Source: Zygaena filipendulae (lineage: Eukaryota > Arthropoda > Insecta > Lepidoptera > Zygaenidae). Taken from it: DNA of 64,000 bases. The notes below the pieces were generated by a model. That model was given only the letters and a program-made list of their open reading frames with translations. It was not told the DNA's origin and did not search any database. Below, one piece after another: positions 1-10,620 of the stretch. Position numbers and translations under genes: made by a program. Every line of letters begins with the position of its first letter. Position 1 is the first letter of the stretch. The stretch spans positions 4,774,001 through 4,838,000 of the forward strand of contig OU015678.1 in NCBI GenBank assembly GCA_907165275.2. Direction: 5' to 3'.

Positions 1-190
1 GGCTGGCTAGCTACAACCTTCAAGTTGTAAATCTCTCGCCAAGCACCTGACGGTGTGTTTCGGCAGCCCCACTTGAAAGCCAGTTCCCATCTCCATTCCA
101 GGTCGGCAACGCATCTGCATGCCTTCTGGTGTTGCAGATGTCCATGGGCGGCGGTAATCACTTACCATCAGGTGTACCACTTGCCTTGCA
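1..190 (-). repeat. Dispersed repeat family C, fragment
   Basis: This matches, in reverse orientation, the segments at 8548-8675 and 49540-49712. Shared words include CCATGGGCGGCGGTAA, CCTTCTGGTGTTGCAGATG and a GGTCGGCAACGCA block. It recurs on both strands of the window and carries no sustained reading frame, so it is treated as a non-coding interspersed repeat. The family could be a SINE or the 3' end of a LINE; the sequence here does not decide. Confidence 0.6.
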
Positions 191-313
191 CCACGAACAA
201 TATTCTGTGTTCTTTGAAAAGATCAGCCCAAATACCTATTAAAATTTAAAGTTCATTCATCCGTACAAAATGAAGATTTCTTTTCCTTTTTTTTCTGAGA
301 TCTCCCGCGGTAA

Positions 314-511
314 TCCTACTAATATTATAAACGCGAAAGTTTGTAAGTATGTATGGATGGATGGATGGATGTTTGTTACTCTTTCACGCAAAAACTACTG
401 GATGGATTTAAATGAAACTTTACAATAATATAGCTTAAACCTCAGATTAACACAGGATCCTTTTTATCCCGGAATTCCCGCGGGAGCTCTGAAAACGCGG
501 AGCACAACTAG
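314..511 (+). mobile_element. Helitron-like element (non-autonomous)
   Basis: The element begins with TC after an A (TCCTACTAATATTATAAA) and ends in CTAG before a T, the A|T insertion pattern of Helitrons. It contains a short GGAT tandem repeat near the 5' end and the family core TATCCCGGAATTCCCGCGGG near the 3' end. No Rep/helicase coding is present, so it would depend on a helper element. Confidence 0.75.
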
Positions 512-599
512 TTTCGAAATAAAAGTACCCATGTCCTATTATGTAGGTACCCTTGAAAATATTATGATAATCGATTGAGTATATAAGTAATGTATATAT

Positions 600-1145
600 A
601 CTATAGAAACTTTAGTTTCTTCTTTGTTAAAACTTGTAAGTGGATAAGCCTTCGATGGGTTTTTGTTAATATTCGTATGTGGAAAAGCCTTAGATTGTAC
701 TCTTTTGCACTTGGTTTTTTTCAAGTCAAGTGCGTACCAACGTATTTATTGCGATGAAAACTTGCAATCTCATTTATATTAATCCGTCATAACCGCGAGT
801 TTTTTGGATGAATTATTCAATTTTTTTCGTATAATAGTATCATCTATCTAACGTCAAAACAATTTTATTGTCCGTCAGGAATAACTCAAGGATAGAACAA
901 AATAAAAATGTAGCCCGTGGTTTTAAATGCTTGTGTAGTTCCGGCATAACTTAAGTATAAGTTAGGCATAAGTTAATAAAAAATAAACACCTTTAAATTA
1001 TTTATTTTGACTAATGTGATGACTTATTTCTAGAAACCCGATTTCGATAAGCTGTGTCGCTTACAAGATATCTATCTACCTGTGATAGCTGCATGAAAAT
1101 CCGTTAGGTAGTTTTAGTGTTAAGCGTGATCAGATAGACAAACTG
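600..1145. repeat. Diverged dispersed repeat P, copy 1
   Basis: This stretch aligns by eye with 7805-8250. Shared blocks include AACGTCAAAACAATTTT, AATAACTCAAGGATAG and a tail reading GATCAGA(C/T)AGACA. The two copies are well diverged. The tail (CCGTTAG..., AGCATGATCAGACAGACAGA) resembles the 5' portion of other Helitron-like families in the window, but no clear terminus is visible. No coding potential was seen. Confidence 0.5.
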
Positions 1146-1418
1146 TTTTTTTTTTGTTTTTTTTTTATTGTCTTCGTTAATTCGTCTCGCTTCGCTCGTC
1201 CTAATTAATTGTTAACATTATGCATAATTATATTATCTACTTAAAAAACTTAATGGTTAAATAAACTGAAAAAATTTAAAGTACTCATATTTACTTGTAT
1301 AGTTACTCGTTTTATTTTTAACTTATACATTTTACCCAGTCAAAAGTATCTACCTATTGCATTTATTATTTAATTAACAAACAACGTAATATTTCTGTTT
1401 ACACTAGCTTCCTTCTTG

Positions 1419-1545
1419 TACTAGTTCCCTGCGGTTTCACCCGCTGTAATTTCGGAGGTCCCGCAGGAATTCGGGGATGAAAAGTACTAACCCTCTTCTT
1501 TGTGCCCCTGACAACGTGTCAGTATACAAAATTTCGTGATAGGGA
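1419..1545 (-). mobile_element. Helitron-like fragment (reverse)
   Basis: It starts with CTAG followed by TTCCCTGCGGTTTCACCCGC, the reverse complement of the family's 3' end, and runs through the core (CCCCTGACAACGTGTC) before losing similarity. The 5' half is missing. Confidence 0.6.
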
Positions 1546-1848
1546 ATTTTGGTGTTTATTTTTTAGCATTTCTTTTACAAATATCTTTTTCACTATTCAT
1601 GACTGACGTACAATGACATTGACACTTGCAGTGGGTAAAAGTATAGACACCCACTAAAAAAAATATATTAAAAAAAAATTATTGACAGAAAAATACTCAA
1701 AAAACATACATTTTTTACACCAATGTGTACATAAATAAACACGGATTTTTAATGATTATGGCTCTTTTTGTTTATACTTTTTTGAAAACAAATTTTATCC
1801 GTCTTTATAATCTGGTACCGGTGCACGGTGCAGAGTACTTATGAATTT
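1546..1848. other. AT-rich stretch, nothing recognised
   Basis: AT-rich sequence with A and T runs. I see no gene, tRNA or clear element terminus. Confidence 0.4.
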
Positions 1849-2265
1849 TCTTTTCATTACTCATACTCGGAAAGTAGGTCTGAAGTTGCCTGAGAAGCGG
1901 GTTGAAAGTAACACTTTTCAGCCCTAGGGAGAATCGCTTTCAACTGACAGCTGGATACGACAGAAACTCAAGTTTTTTTTTATGTCATAGGGGGCATACT
2001 TACTGGCCAGTAGCACACCTAATGGTTGATTTATGTAAAATAAAATTCACTCATTTTTTTCTTTAGCTAATTCCTATTTTTATTTTGACTTTCCTTGCAT
2101 TCGTAATGAAAAGCACAGTGTTATCCTCGGGAGAAAGACTTATTTAGTCCCTCGATCTATTGGCGCCCGAGCGTAGCGACTAGCCTTAGCCCCGTCTCGG
2201 AACTAAATAAGTTACTTTCACCCCTAGGATAACAATGTACTATTGTACTTTCAGAGATATAACTA
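1849..2265. repeat. Dispersed repeat family E with a dyad core
   Basis: It matches 48657-49265 in order: CTCGGAAAGTAGGTCTGAAG, GAATCGCTTTCAACTGACA, then GAAAAGCACAGTGTTA and a block ending GGATAACAATGTACTAT. The last block is a dyad: a TTATTTAGT...CTCG arm, a centre with GGCGCC, and a CCGTCTCGG..ACTAAAT arm. A third partial copy lies near 21413-21460. It is non-coding; class unknown. Confidence 0.55.
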
Positions 2266-2269
2266 ATAA

Positions 2270-2323
2270 CTATTTACTCAAAATTTCTCCAGTGTGGGTT
2301 AACACACTATTGCTTATCTATGT
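2270..2323. repeat. MITE-3 end fragment
   Basis: One terminus of the family found complete at 12984-13222 and 29283-29518 (GGGTTAACACACTATTGC ... TATGTCC). Only this end is present. Confidence 0.6.
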
Positions 2324-2416
2324 CCAAATGTGTCACTAACCTTGCTCGCCCCACCTCGTGGCGACGCTGCGAATCGTTTGATTTTTCCACTCACCCATTT
2401 TTTCCGTACACAATAC

Positions 2417-2418
<2 letters not shown>

Positions 2419-2468
<50 letters not shown>
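2419..2468. repeat. (AAT)n microsatellite, left of LINE
   Basis: About 16 perfect AAT units directly abutting the 5' break of the LINE coding fragment that starts at 2470. Elements of the R4/Dong group are known to insert in TAA repeats, so this is probably the target tract. Confidence 0.9.
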
Positions 2469-2469
<1 letters not shown>

Positions 2470-2470
<1 letters not shown>

Positions 2471-3092
2471 GAATAACTACCGAAAGTATATCCTGAAGGA
2501 TGGCACGATCGACATCTGTCGGGCATGTCGTCGCCCCGGAGAGTCACTCAGGCATATTATTTCTGGTTGTTCTCATCTTGCTAATGGCGAATACTTGCAC
2601 AGGCACAACCTAGTAGCCAGGATTATCCATCAACAACTTGCTCTCCAATATGGTCTTGTTGAGTCTGAGGTTCCGTATTATCAATACGCTCCCGCGCCAG
2701 TCCTCGAAAATGGTCATGCGTTGCTCTATTGGGATCGCTCTATTATCACGGACAGGACTATTATTTTCAATAAACCTGATATCGTGGTGATCGATCGGTC
2801 CCAACGCCGGGCAATGATCGTTGACGTCACCATCCCGCATGACGAGAACCTCGTGAAAGCCGAGAAGGACAAGATCAGTAAATACCTTGACCTGGCCCAT
2901 GAGGTAACCGCTATGTGGAATGTTGACTCCACAACCATTGTCCCGATAGTTGTTTCGGCAAACGGTTTAATAGCGAAGAGTCTCGATCAACATCTCGAGA
3001 GACTCTCGCTAGGTCGTTGGCTTAAGGGTCAGATGCAGAAGGCGGTAATTCTCGACACGACACGTATTGTACGGAGGTTCCTGTCTCTGTGA
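2470..3092 (+). pseudogene. R4/Dong-like non-LTR retrotransposon, C-terminal fragment
   Basis: An open frame runs from the (AAT)n tract to a TGA at 3090-3092, about 207 codons, without an ATG at its beginning, as expected for a 5'-truncated LINE. It carries a CCHC-type zinc knuckle (CRACRRPGESLRHIISGC, then a histidine-rich HLANGEYLHRHN stretch). It is followed by a KPD...VDVTIPHD segment that fits the PD-(D/E)XK restriction-like endonuclease at the C-terminus of R2/R4-type elements. A 3' UTR follows to about 3233 and ends in AAT-rich sequence. The reverse transcriptase is missing. The frame is intact to its stop, which suggests a fairly recent insertion. Placement in the R4/Dong group is inferred from motifs and from the TAA target; a protein search would settle it. 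Confidence 0.75.
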
Positions 3093-3289
3093 CCTTAACC
3101 ACCGGTAGTTTGAGCCCTGCTCCGCTGCCGGTAGCACACTAGGTTTAGGTTTTTTATAATATTAATTATTTTATAAATTTATATCTACTGTAAAAAACCT
3201 AAATTTAAGAAAAATAAATGAATAATAATAATAAACAATAAACAATAAATAATAAAAAACACCGACTTATAAAGTCGAGAAAAAAGGGA

Positions 3290-3508
<219 letters not shown>

Positions 3509-3946
3509 CCACTTCACAACACACAGATCTACTTGATCCCACACTAAGCTATTATTAGCTTGTGTCGTGGAAACCAAGCAAACGTGGTATATACTACACA
3601 TATTATTACATATATATTATACTATAGACATATATATACACACCCAGACTGGAAAATGGAACCCTGTGTTCAATTTCATTGACACGATAGTGACTAGATA
3701 TGTCATGCTCACTCAAATGTACCGCTGGCGGTGGCGTGTGAGTCGGGTCGCTCGGTTCCCTCTAATATGGTTGAGCGGGGCGGGGCTTACTTATTACTTA
3801 TATATTATACTATACATATATAAACACACCCAGACTGGAAAATGGAACCCTGTGTTCATCACACAAAGTCCACCCCCACCGGGAATCGAACCCGGAACCC
3901 CCTGATTAGCGGGCAGGCATGGTGACCATTGCGCCAATCGGGCCGT
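3509..3946 (-). mobile_element. tRNA-derived SINE (family A) with internal duplication
   Basis: Read on the minus strand, the head is tRNA-like with a B box (GGTTCGATTCC) near 3880-3895. It is followed by the body word CCAGTCTGGGTGTG and a 3' end AGATCTGTGTGTTGTGAAGT before the ATT tail. The body block with the CCCAGACTGGAAAATGG word occurs twice (about 3606-3671 and 3796-3860), separated by about 125 bp of unrelated, GC-richer sequence. Transcription would be by RNA polymerase III. Confidence 0.8.
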
Positions 3947-4217
3947 ATACCTCTGAAAAACACCGTTATTTGCTAACGTTAACGTTAACTGCTATTTTTT
4001 AACCTTCGACGCAAATATGACGAGGCGTTATAAGTTTTTCGTTTGTGTTTCCGTCCCTAGCATACATTCCTCGCACACATCCGTAGCATACATTTTTCCC
4101 TTGCAACCTCGCTCCGCTGAGCCGTTTCCACCAGACCTGCGCTGGGCGAGGCTATTAAAATTAAGTGATTCGATTGATATGTGATCCTCGCATATCTCTG
4201 GTGGAAACGCAGCAATC
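3947..4217. other. No feature recognised
   Basis: Unassigned sequence between a SINE head and a MITE. A 63-codon reverse frame is present but has no recognisable motif and is not called. Confidence 0.4.
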
Positions 4218-4527
4218 ATAATTCTATTTAGTCCGTCAGTTAGATAGTAAAAAAATAATAGACACGTTCTTTTTTTCCTCTTTCGAGTTATTGAAAAAAA
4301 ATACTTAGATAAAACGCATTAAAATTTAGCAGTGGGCAGTCGCGACGTCATAACTAAGTATAAATTGTGTACCCAAGTGTGACGTCACACGGAATTTCAA
4401 TTCAATACAATATTATCGCAATTATTTTTTGATCACATAAAAAAGAAGGAAAAAATATACGTGTCCATTGTTTTTTGATAATCGACAAGACCGACTAAAA
4501 ATTAAAATTTAGTCATCATGCCCATTG
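4218..4527. mobile_element. MITE-2 copy (diverged)
   Basis: Contains the family blocks TTAGTCCGTCAGTTAGA and GACACGT near the left end, a TGACGTCA palindrome, and the right terminus CATGCCCATTG. The left terminal repeat is degraded. Confidence 0.7.
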
Positions 4528-5099
4528 AACCTGTGTAACATTTGAAGGTTAATTAGCGGGAAAAACCAATTGTGGCGTTAACCCTTACTCTGAGCCTTAA
4601 CTACCTGGCCGCGGTCGCAGTGACCCCAGAGTGACATCTCAAATTATTTTTCTTCCGATGTGTGATTTTTTGCCGGTGTAACAAACGTAGGTAGGCAAGT
4701 TTGTCGACGCGATATTTTGAAAAGTATTCATTTATTTATTTATTTATTTATTTTTCGGGAAACAAACGGTACAACATAAAATACAAATTAAAAATAACAT
4801 AAAAAAACTTTTAGACTTAGTAGTTCCCACATATAGAAAAAAGTATACATAAAATTTGAAATTAATGCACTCGAATTACTTCCTACGAGAGGAGTACATG
4901 ACGGTAGTAAAAAATTACAAATAACAACTAGAAACTAAGACCAATATGTATATATGTATTGTATACCTAAGCTAAATATTTTTATAAATATGTTAATAAA
5001 AGGGTAATTGATGAGTTGATGCGGGTGTCGTAATTAGTAGGAATACAAGAGGGGGAAGAGTAAGATTTTAATTATCAGTACAAATTATAAAGTAAGGTT
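4528..5099. other. AT-rich stretch with (TTTA)n
   Basis: Holds an ATTT tandem repeat at about 4729-4752, followed by a segment with AAACAAACGGTACAACA that resembles the 3' tail of a LINE. No gene is seen. Confidence 0.4.
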
Positions 5100-5290
5100 A
5101 TCCGTCGCGTCTGTCTGTCTGCATGTTTACGATAAACTCAAAAATCAATGGACGGATTTTCATGCGGTTATCACCAATTAGAGAAAGTGAAATAGGTAAG
5201 AGGAAGATGCGTATAGTTGATCCTAAAATTCTAAAATTCACGCGGGAAGTCCGAAATTACCGTGGGTGAAACCGCGTGGCTGGTCAACTA
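5100..5290 (+). mobile_element. Helitron-like fragment
   Basis: Has the subfamily words GATAAACTCAAAAA and CGGATTTTCATGCGGTT and the 3' part CCGTGGGTGAAACCGCGTGG, but the CTAG end is mutated. Confidence 0.55.
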
Positions 5291-5324
5291 ATTTTCTGTT
5301 GAGTCTGATTTAAAAATATACACA

Positions 5325-5825
5325 CGGGCAGAATTAGCGGAATATAAAAAGGCAGAGGATAGAAATAATTACGTATATATATTAAAACAAATTATTATCA
5401 GGCATGAAGTAATAAACTAATATACATCTTTTAACATCGACTTTAAGAAGTTTTTAGTTAAATTTTATTAAAAGTAATCAAAATTAAAAAAAAAAATCTC
5501 TAGTTTGTGAGAACACAGACAATGTTGCAAATAAAAGTTGAATCACGAAGGGGAAACACACGTTATTAATCGTTCATTTATTTAGTGTTAAAATCAGAGT
5601 AATCTTTAATTTGCAACATCATTTGTGTGCCCACAAATTAGAGAAAAAGTGGTTTTTTTATTATTATTATTTTAAATAAAATTTAATAATTTAATTACAA
5701 ACTTTTAAAGGGTTAAAAGATGTATATTAATTTATTACTTCACGTCTAATTATTATTTGTTTTAATATATATACGTAATTATTTCTATACTTTGCCTTTT
5801 TATGTTCCGCTAATTCTGCCGGTGT
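5325..5825. mobile_element. Foldback element FB-1
   Basis: The left arm (GGCAGAATTAGCGGAATATA...) and the right arm (...TATGTTCCGCTAATTCTGCC) are inverted copies of about 130-150 bp, so the roughly 500-bp element can fold into one long hairpin. The arms continue through CGTATATATATTAAAACAAA and its complement. A second, interrupted copy is at 10735-11560. It has no coding capacity and was probably mobilised as a MITE. Confidence 0.7.
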
Positions 5826-5869
5826 ATATATTATGTAATCTAAAGTATGAATTGTAGGGCCCTTGTGGA

Positions 5870-5945
5870 AACAGGGTACGTTTTGTGCTGGAATTCCCGC
5901 GGGGACTCCGAAACTAATGCGCATGAAACCGCGCGGAACAGCTAG
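5870..5945 (+). mobile_element. Helitron-like 3' end
   Basis: Family 3' core (GGAATTCCCGCGGGGACTCC) followed by a GC hairpin and CAGCTAG. The 5' part is absent, probably separated by the foldback element inserted just upstream. Confidence 0.6.
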
Positions 5946-6014
5946 TAACAAATCATTTGTGATTTCAAAGTCGAAAACAGTCGTACCTTCTTATTAAGAG
6001 TCCTTAAAGATCGG

Positions 6015-6243
6015 AGGGGCTATTATGTAACTTTTGTTTCTATCGTTTTTCGCTTGCAATCAAAAACATCGTGGTTTTGCGATTACAATATGCACTTTTT
6101 GACACCTACAATATCTAGCAATCAAACAAAACAAACATATTTCAAAACTTGGAGCTGTCTAAACATAACCAATTAATCACAAAACCGCTATTTTTCCGAT
6201 TGAAATCGAAAAATGATAGAAACAAAAGTTACATAATCGCCCT
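6015..6243. mobile_element. MITE-5 with long terminal inverted repeats
   Basis: The ends are near-perfect inverted repeats of about 38 bp: left TTATGTAACTTTTGTTTC, right GAAACAAAAGTTACATAA, both followed inwards by TATC(G/A)TTTTTCG. There is no coding. No convincing TSD is visible, so the superfamily is left open. A half copy lies at 33190-33285. Confidence 0.65.
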
Positions 6244-6554
6244 ACTGAAGTAAGACGTTCTAAGGACCGTATATCAGTCTTATGAAAAAAAGAAGAAGTG
6301 CCACTTTTGACGTTTTCGAATTTATTTATCTTTATCACGGAATTTTATATTCTTACCTGTATGATCTTTATCGCGATATTTATAAAAAAAAATTAGTTAT
6401 CTCTTGATCGGATTTTGCAATGGGAAAGTTACGAGTAGGGTCCCTTAGATCGAAGTCTTTATCACATAATAATCTCTAACAACCTGTTCCCGAGGGGATT
6501 TACTGATTGGCGCGAGTAAAACCGCAGGCGGGAATCATATCACCACAAATTCTT

Positions 6555-6909
6555 TACAAAATTAAGTCGCTTCCGCTGTTTTGTTTGTGATAAACTCAAA
6601 AACTACGGAACAAATTTTCAAGAGATTTTCACCAATAGATAGACCAATTAAAGAGGAAGGTTTATACATACAGTTTGTCCTGGAATTCCCGAGGGAACTC
6701 CGAAATTACCGCGGGTGAAATCACGAGGGACAGCTAGTTTTTACATAGTATAAAAAGAAGTCGCTTCTGCTGTATGTTTGCGATAAACTCAAAAACTACC
6801 GAACGGATTTTCATGCGGTTTTCACCAATAGATTGACCGATTCAAGAGGAAGGTTCATACATATAGTTTATCCTGGAATTCCCGCGGTAGAATCGCGGGG
6901 AACAACTAG
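6555..6909 (+). mobile_element. Two Helitron-like copies head to tail
   Basis: Two copies of the same subfamily (GATAAACTCAAAAACTAC, ACGGATTTTCATGCGGTT) follow each other. The first ends at CTAG 6734-6737 and the second runs from about 6738 to CTAG 6906-6909. The second lacks part of the 3' core. Confidence 0.6.
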
Positions 6910-7429
6910 TCTATCATATTGGTCTGATGAATGCTTGTAAGTGGAAAACTGTTTTTTCACTTCAGTAGCTCAAACATGTAGGTTATGCTGTCTGAAATCA
7001 GTGAGCAAAATGCGATTTTTCTCACTGAGTGAGACAAAGTAACTTTTTAATTTTTGTTTTCAGAAAACCGCAAATATCTTATTCAGCCTTAGGTTAATCA
7101 TACAATTCGAAACATTTACACTCTATATTCTTTCCCGCCATTAGAAAGAGAGAGAGACAAAGATCAGCCCTTTCGAGGTTCCGATTTTGAATTCGACCTC
7201 AAAGACAAACACGTTCGGAAATTTGTACTAACTAAAGAAATTTTGTAAAAAGATAATTATGTCTTTTAATGTACCTAATTTATTGAATTTTTAACTCATT
7301 GTTGTATTTAAACGAAAATAAGTATTTACTGCAAATAAAACTGATATTTAACCTGTAAATAACTATGACAACGAAAATCTCATCTTAGTTTGTCTTAGTA
7401 CTAGTAGTAGTAGTAGATAATAATAATTT
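6910..7429. other. No feature recognised
   Basis: AT-rich sequence with a short TAG trinucleotide run near 7400. No gene or element terminus was found. Confidence 0.35.
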
Positions 7430-7565
7430 TAAGAGGTTGGGGACTGAAAATCAGCGGATTCGCTGAGTCCCATCTCCTTTTTGCCGCACCAAATATTATA
7501 TCATACTATTCTGTAACTTTTACTGTAATTGTGTGCTGGTAAATAAAAATTTCTTTTATTTATTT
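7430..7565 (+). repeat. LINE 3'-UTR-like segment
   Basis: A GC-richer block (CTTTTTGCCGCACC) leads into AT-rich sequence with a polyadenylation-like AATAAAA and a TTTATTTATTT tail. A related block occurs at 28280-28540. No coding part remains. Confidence 0.4.
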
Positions 7566-7607
7566 ATTTTATTATCTCCTAAAGTGTTCTCGCTGCTGAA
7601 GTGAAAA

Positions 7608-7800
7608 GTTATGTGTGTTACACGAGAGCAAAGTTTTTTGCATCTCGTGCCTTTGAATCCCTCGCCACACTCAGGATTCAACATTAGAATCACTCGCTAC
7701 GCTCGTGATTCAATCATTGAATCCTTCGCTTGCTCAGGATTCAAAATCAGCACTCGCAGCAAAAATGACTTTGCTCTCTTGTTGCACAAATAGCTATTTT
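7608..7800. repeat. Array of three GAATC dyads inside an inverted-repeat element
   Basis: Three successive hairpins have the form GAATC.(C/T)TCGC...GCTC.GGATTC (about 7656-7682, 7685-7712 and 7717-7742). They are enclosed by CACGAGAGCAAAGT on the left and ACTTTGCTCTCTTGTTG on the right. The ensemble looks like a small transposon with subterminal dyads. The 60-codon frame across it is a by-product of the repeat. Confidence 0.5.
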
Positions 7801-7804
7801 TGGT

Positions 7805-8250
7805 GAAGTTCGTTAGTGGAAAAATCTTTGATGAACCTTTTTTGCATTTTTTTAGGACAATAATGTATTTTTTTGCGGAAAATATTATATTTGCAACCTC
7901 ATTATATTATTTTAATCCGTTGTAACCGTGTGTTTTGTACATAAATTATTCAATTTTGATGTATCATTTTACCTATCTATAACGTCAAAACAATTTTTTT
8001 TCCGTCCGTCACTTCAGTCAGAAATAACTCAAGGATAGTACAAAATAAACATCTAGCCCGCGGTTTTACATTCATGTTTCGATCTTGGCAATAGGTTACA
8101 TATGATAAGTTATTTCTAGTCATCCGATTTTTCTTTTCGATATAATTATCTATGTCGCTAAATCGCTATATAAGATAATCTAAGCCTGGGAAAACCGCAC
8201 AAACATCCGTTCATTAGTTACGGTGCTTAGCATGATCAGACAGACAGATA
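7805..8250. repeat. Diverged dispersed repeat P, copy 2
   Basis: Aligns with 600-1145 in the same orientation; see that entry for shared words. Confidence 0.5.
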
Positions 8251-8449
8251 GAGGCTTTTTTATCTTTTCTGTTCTTATAGACCGGCAGCCCACGTCTTGT
8301 TTTCTTTTTTGTGAGATAAAAAGTAGGTAGGTGCCTACTCTATTTTATTCAGGAACACTTACCTTCCTATAAGTGAAAGATTCTTAAAATTTAGAATACC
8401 TAGTTTTTGAGTTTTTCGATTACAAACAATCAAATCTTTTCTCTTTATA

Positions 8450-8543
8450 ATACACTAGCTGTTCCCTGCGGTAATCTGTCCTTATAATCATGTCCTTCTC
8501 TGTACCCTGACAACGTGTCGTACAAAATTTTGTGGTGCGACAC
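8450..8543 (-). mobile_element. Helitron-like fragment (reverse)
   Basis: Begins CTAGCTGTTCCCTGCGG and keeps part of the core (GTACCCTGACAACGTGTC). The rest is deleted. Confidence 0.55.
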
Positions 8544-8547
8544 TTTT

Positions 8548-8675
8548 TTTTATGTCATAGGGGGCAAACGGGCAAGTGGTACACCTGATGGTAAGTGGTT
8601 ACCGCCGCCCATGGACATCTGCAACACCAGAAGGCATGCAGGTGCGTTGCCGGCCTGGAACGGGGATGGGAACTG
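8548..8675 (+). repeat. Dispersed repeat family C
   Basis: Starts TTTTTTTATGTCATAGGGGG and contains CGCCGCCCATGGACATCTGC and the GCAGGTGCGTTGCCGG block, the same family as the segments at 1, 20191 and 49540. It ends where repeat F begins. Confidence 0.6.
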
Positions 8676-9345
8676 GCTTTACAGTCTATTTTAAAGATAT
8701 ATGGCCTTTTTTTCAGTCTATTTTAAAGATATATGGCCTACTTAAACAAAGCAAGAAAAAGAAATAAAATATATGCATAAATTAATAATAGAGCGTTTTA
8801 AAGTTCCTACTTTAGACTTTACCGCCGAAACGTGGAATGACCTCACTAGTTCAAAATTACGCCTTATTAATCTGTGATAGAAATGTCACTGTCGTATTGA
8901 GAGGGTCACGTCACACTGACAGACAGATAACTTCAATATCCCAAAAGCGAAATTAAGGTTGAACTGTGTCGCGTTACTTCTAAAAGTTCCAGTAAAGAAT
9001 CAAAATGCATCTTACCGATGCATTATAAAAAGTAAAAAACTTCAGAAAATGAAAAATATGCGTTGACTGTATGCACTTAGTTTCTTTTGCCTTATCTGAA
9101 AGAGGTAAATGTTTCCTAAAAAAATAAAAGTGACGTGATGTGTTAAGCGTGGCTGTGATTGGTGTTTCGTTGCAACGTTCCGTTTCACAAAATTAAAAGG
9201 TGAATATTTTGGAAACTATTGAAATTTTTTTAGTAAATCGTTAACGATAACGCTTTTCTAATGCTCTATTTTTGAAATATTGACACAATTTCTTATTATA
9301 AATTTCACGCAAGTACCCTATTGTATCATTACACTAGCTGTTAAT
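8676..9345 (+). repeat. Repeat F, copy 1
   Basis: About 0.67 kb shared with the right arm at 57113-57730 and, inverted, with 54990-55426. Shared words include ATTTTAAAGATATATGGCCT (duplicated here at about 8682 and 8713), TTACGCCTTATTAATCTGTG and GTTTCACAAAATTAAAAG. A short frame in one copy is not conserved across copies, so it is treated as non-coding. Confidence 0.6.
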
Positions 9346-9460
9346 AAAATTACATGAAATGCCACCATTTCATGATATGTCCAGTCGCATCATGAATTGG
9401 CCAATTATCATTAGATGTGGCCACGACATATAGATTGCATCGCACTGGGATGAATAATAT

Positions 9461-9724
9461 AAATAATAATAATCCACTTCACAACACACAGATCTACTTG
9501 ATCCCACAGTAAGCTATTATTAGCTTGTCGTGGAAACCAAGCAAACGTGGTATATACTACACATATTATTACATATATATTATACTATAGACATATATAT
9601 ACACACCCAGACTGGAAAATGGAACCCTGTGTTCATCACACAAAGTCCACCCCCACCGGGAATCGAACCCGGAACCTCTTGATTAGCGGGCAGGCACGGC
9701 GACCATTGCGCCAATCGGGCCGTC
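9461..9724 (-). mobile_element. tRNA-derived SINE (family A)
   Basis: A compact copy on the minus strand: tRNA-like head with A-box and B-box (GGTTCGATTCC) at the right end, body CCAGTCTGGGTGTG, 3' end with AGATCTGTGTGTTGTGAAGT, and a short (ATT)n tail at 9461-9473. It lacks the duplicated block of the copy at 3509 and serves as a reference for the family. Confidence 0.85.
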
Positions 9725-9849
9725 ATATAATAGGCCGTGGGACTGTGAACCGACTGCAAATAAGTGGATAAAAACTAAAATTCTCACATACATAACACGC
9801 AGCAGTCATGTAGCTGAGTAAAGCCGGGTGGTAATCTACAATTACGATT

Positions 9850-10172
9850 AATAGGGATGTGGACTACTTTTGAAAATCAAAATTCTAATTAGTCCGTCAG
9901 TTAGAAAATAAAAAAAACAATAGACACGTATTTTTAGCTTTTTTAAATAAATTAAAATATACATAGATAAAGCGCATAAAAGTTTAGGGTGAGGGGGTCG
10001 TGACGTCACTAACCGCCAAACAAACTGTCAGAATAGTGACGTCACGCGAAATTTCAACTCAATATATCGCCGTTATTTTTTGATTACGTAAAAAAAGAAA
10101 AAATACGTGTCCAATATTTTTTAATAATCTACAAGACGGACAAAAATATAAAAATTAGTCAACATGCCCATT
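9850..10172. mobile_element. MITE-2 copy
   Basis: About 323 bp. Left end AATAGGGATGTGGACTAC, right end AGTCAACATGCCCATT, imperfect inverted repeats of about 15 bp. It has two TGACGTCA palindromes, one before CTAACC and one before CGCGAAATTTC. It is one of at least nine copies in the window. Confidence 0.8.
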
Positions 10173-10430
10173 GATGCCTTAAAGCCCTTGGCTACTAATC
10201 TACTATTAATTTGTAATCAATTTTTTTTTTTTTATATTTTATGAGCATATAATATAATCAGAATATATTAAGTAAAACCCATGCGCAAAAAAATTTTTTT
10301 TTGTTGAACGCGTGTTATTTATCACTCTCCGGCTGTTGCCGTCGCTTGCATTAACTCTTCAGGACTCCCTCGGGACCTCTCCAATTTACCGGAAGAAAGA
10401 GTATCTTAAAGGTAAATATTACGATGATAA

Positions 10431-10619
10431 TCCTTACTAATATTATAAATGCGAAAGTGAGTTTGTTTGTTTGTTACGTTTTCACGGCTTAACGGCCCAA
10501 CCGATCGTCATGAAATTTGGTATACACGCTGTCAGGTATACAGAGAAGGGTACTTTTCTTCCCGGGATTTCCGCGGGAACTCCAAAATTACCGCTGGTGA
10601 AACCGCGGGGAACAGCTAG
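10431..10619 (+). mobile_element. Helitron-like element
   Basis: Starts TCCTTACTAATATTATAAA after an A and ends AACAGCTAG before a T, with a GTGAAACCGC hairpin arm just upstream of CTAG. Non-autonomous. Confidence 0.8.
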
Positions 10620-10620
10620 T

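Noticed and set aside
2314..2547. 77-codon reverse frame with a Tyr run
   Set aside because: It crosses the shorter (AAT)n tract and runs antisense to the LINE fragment.
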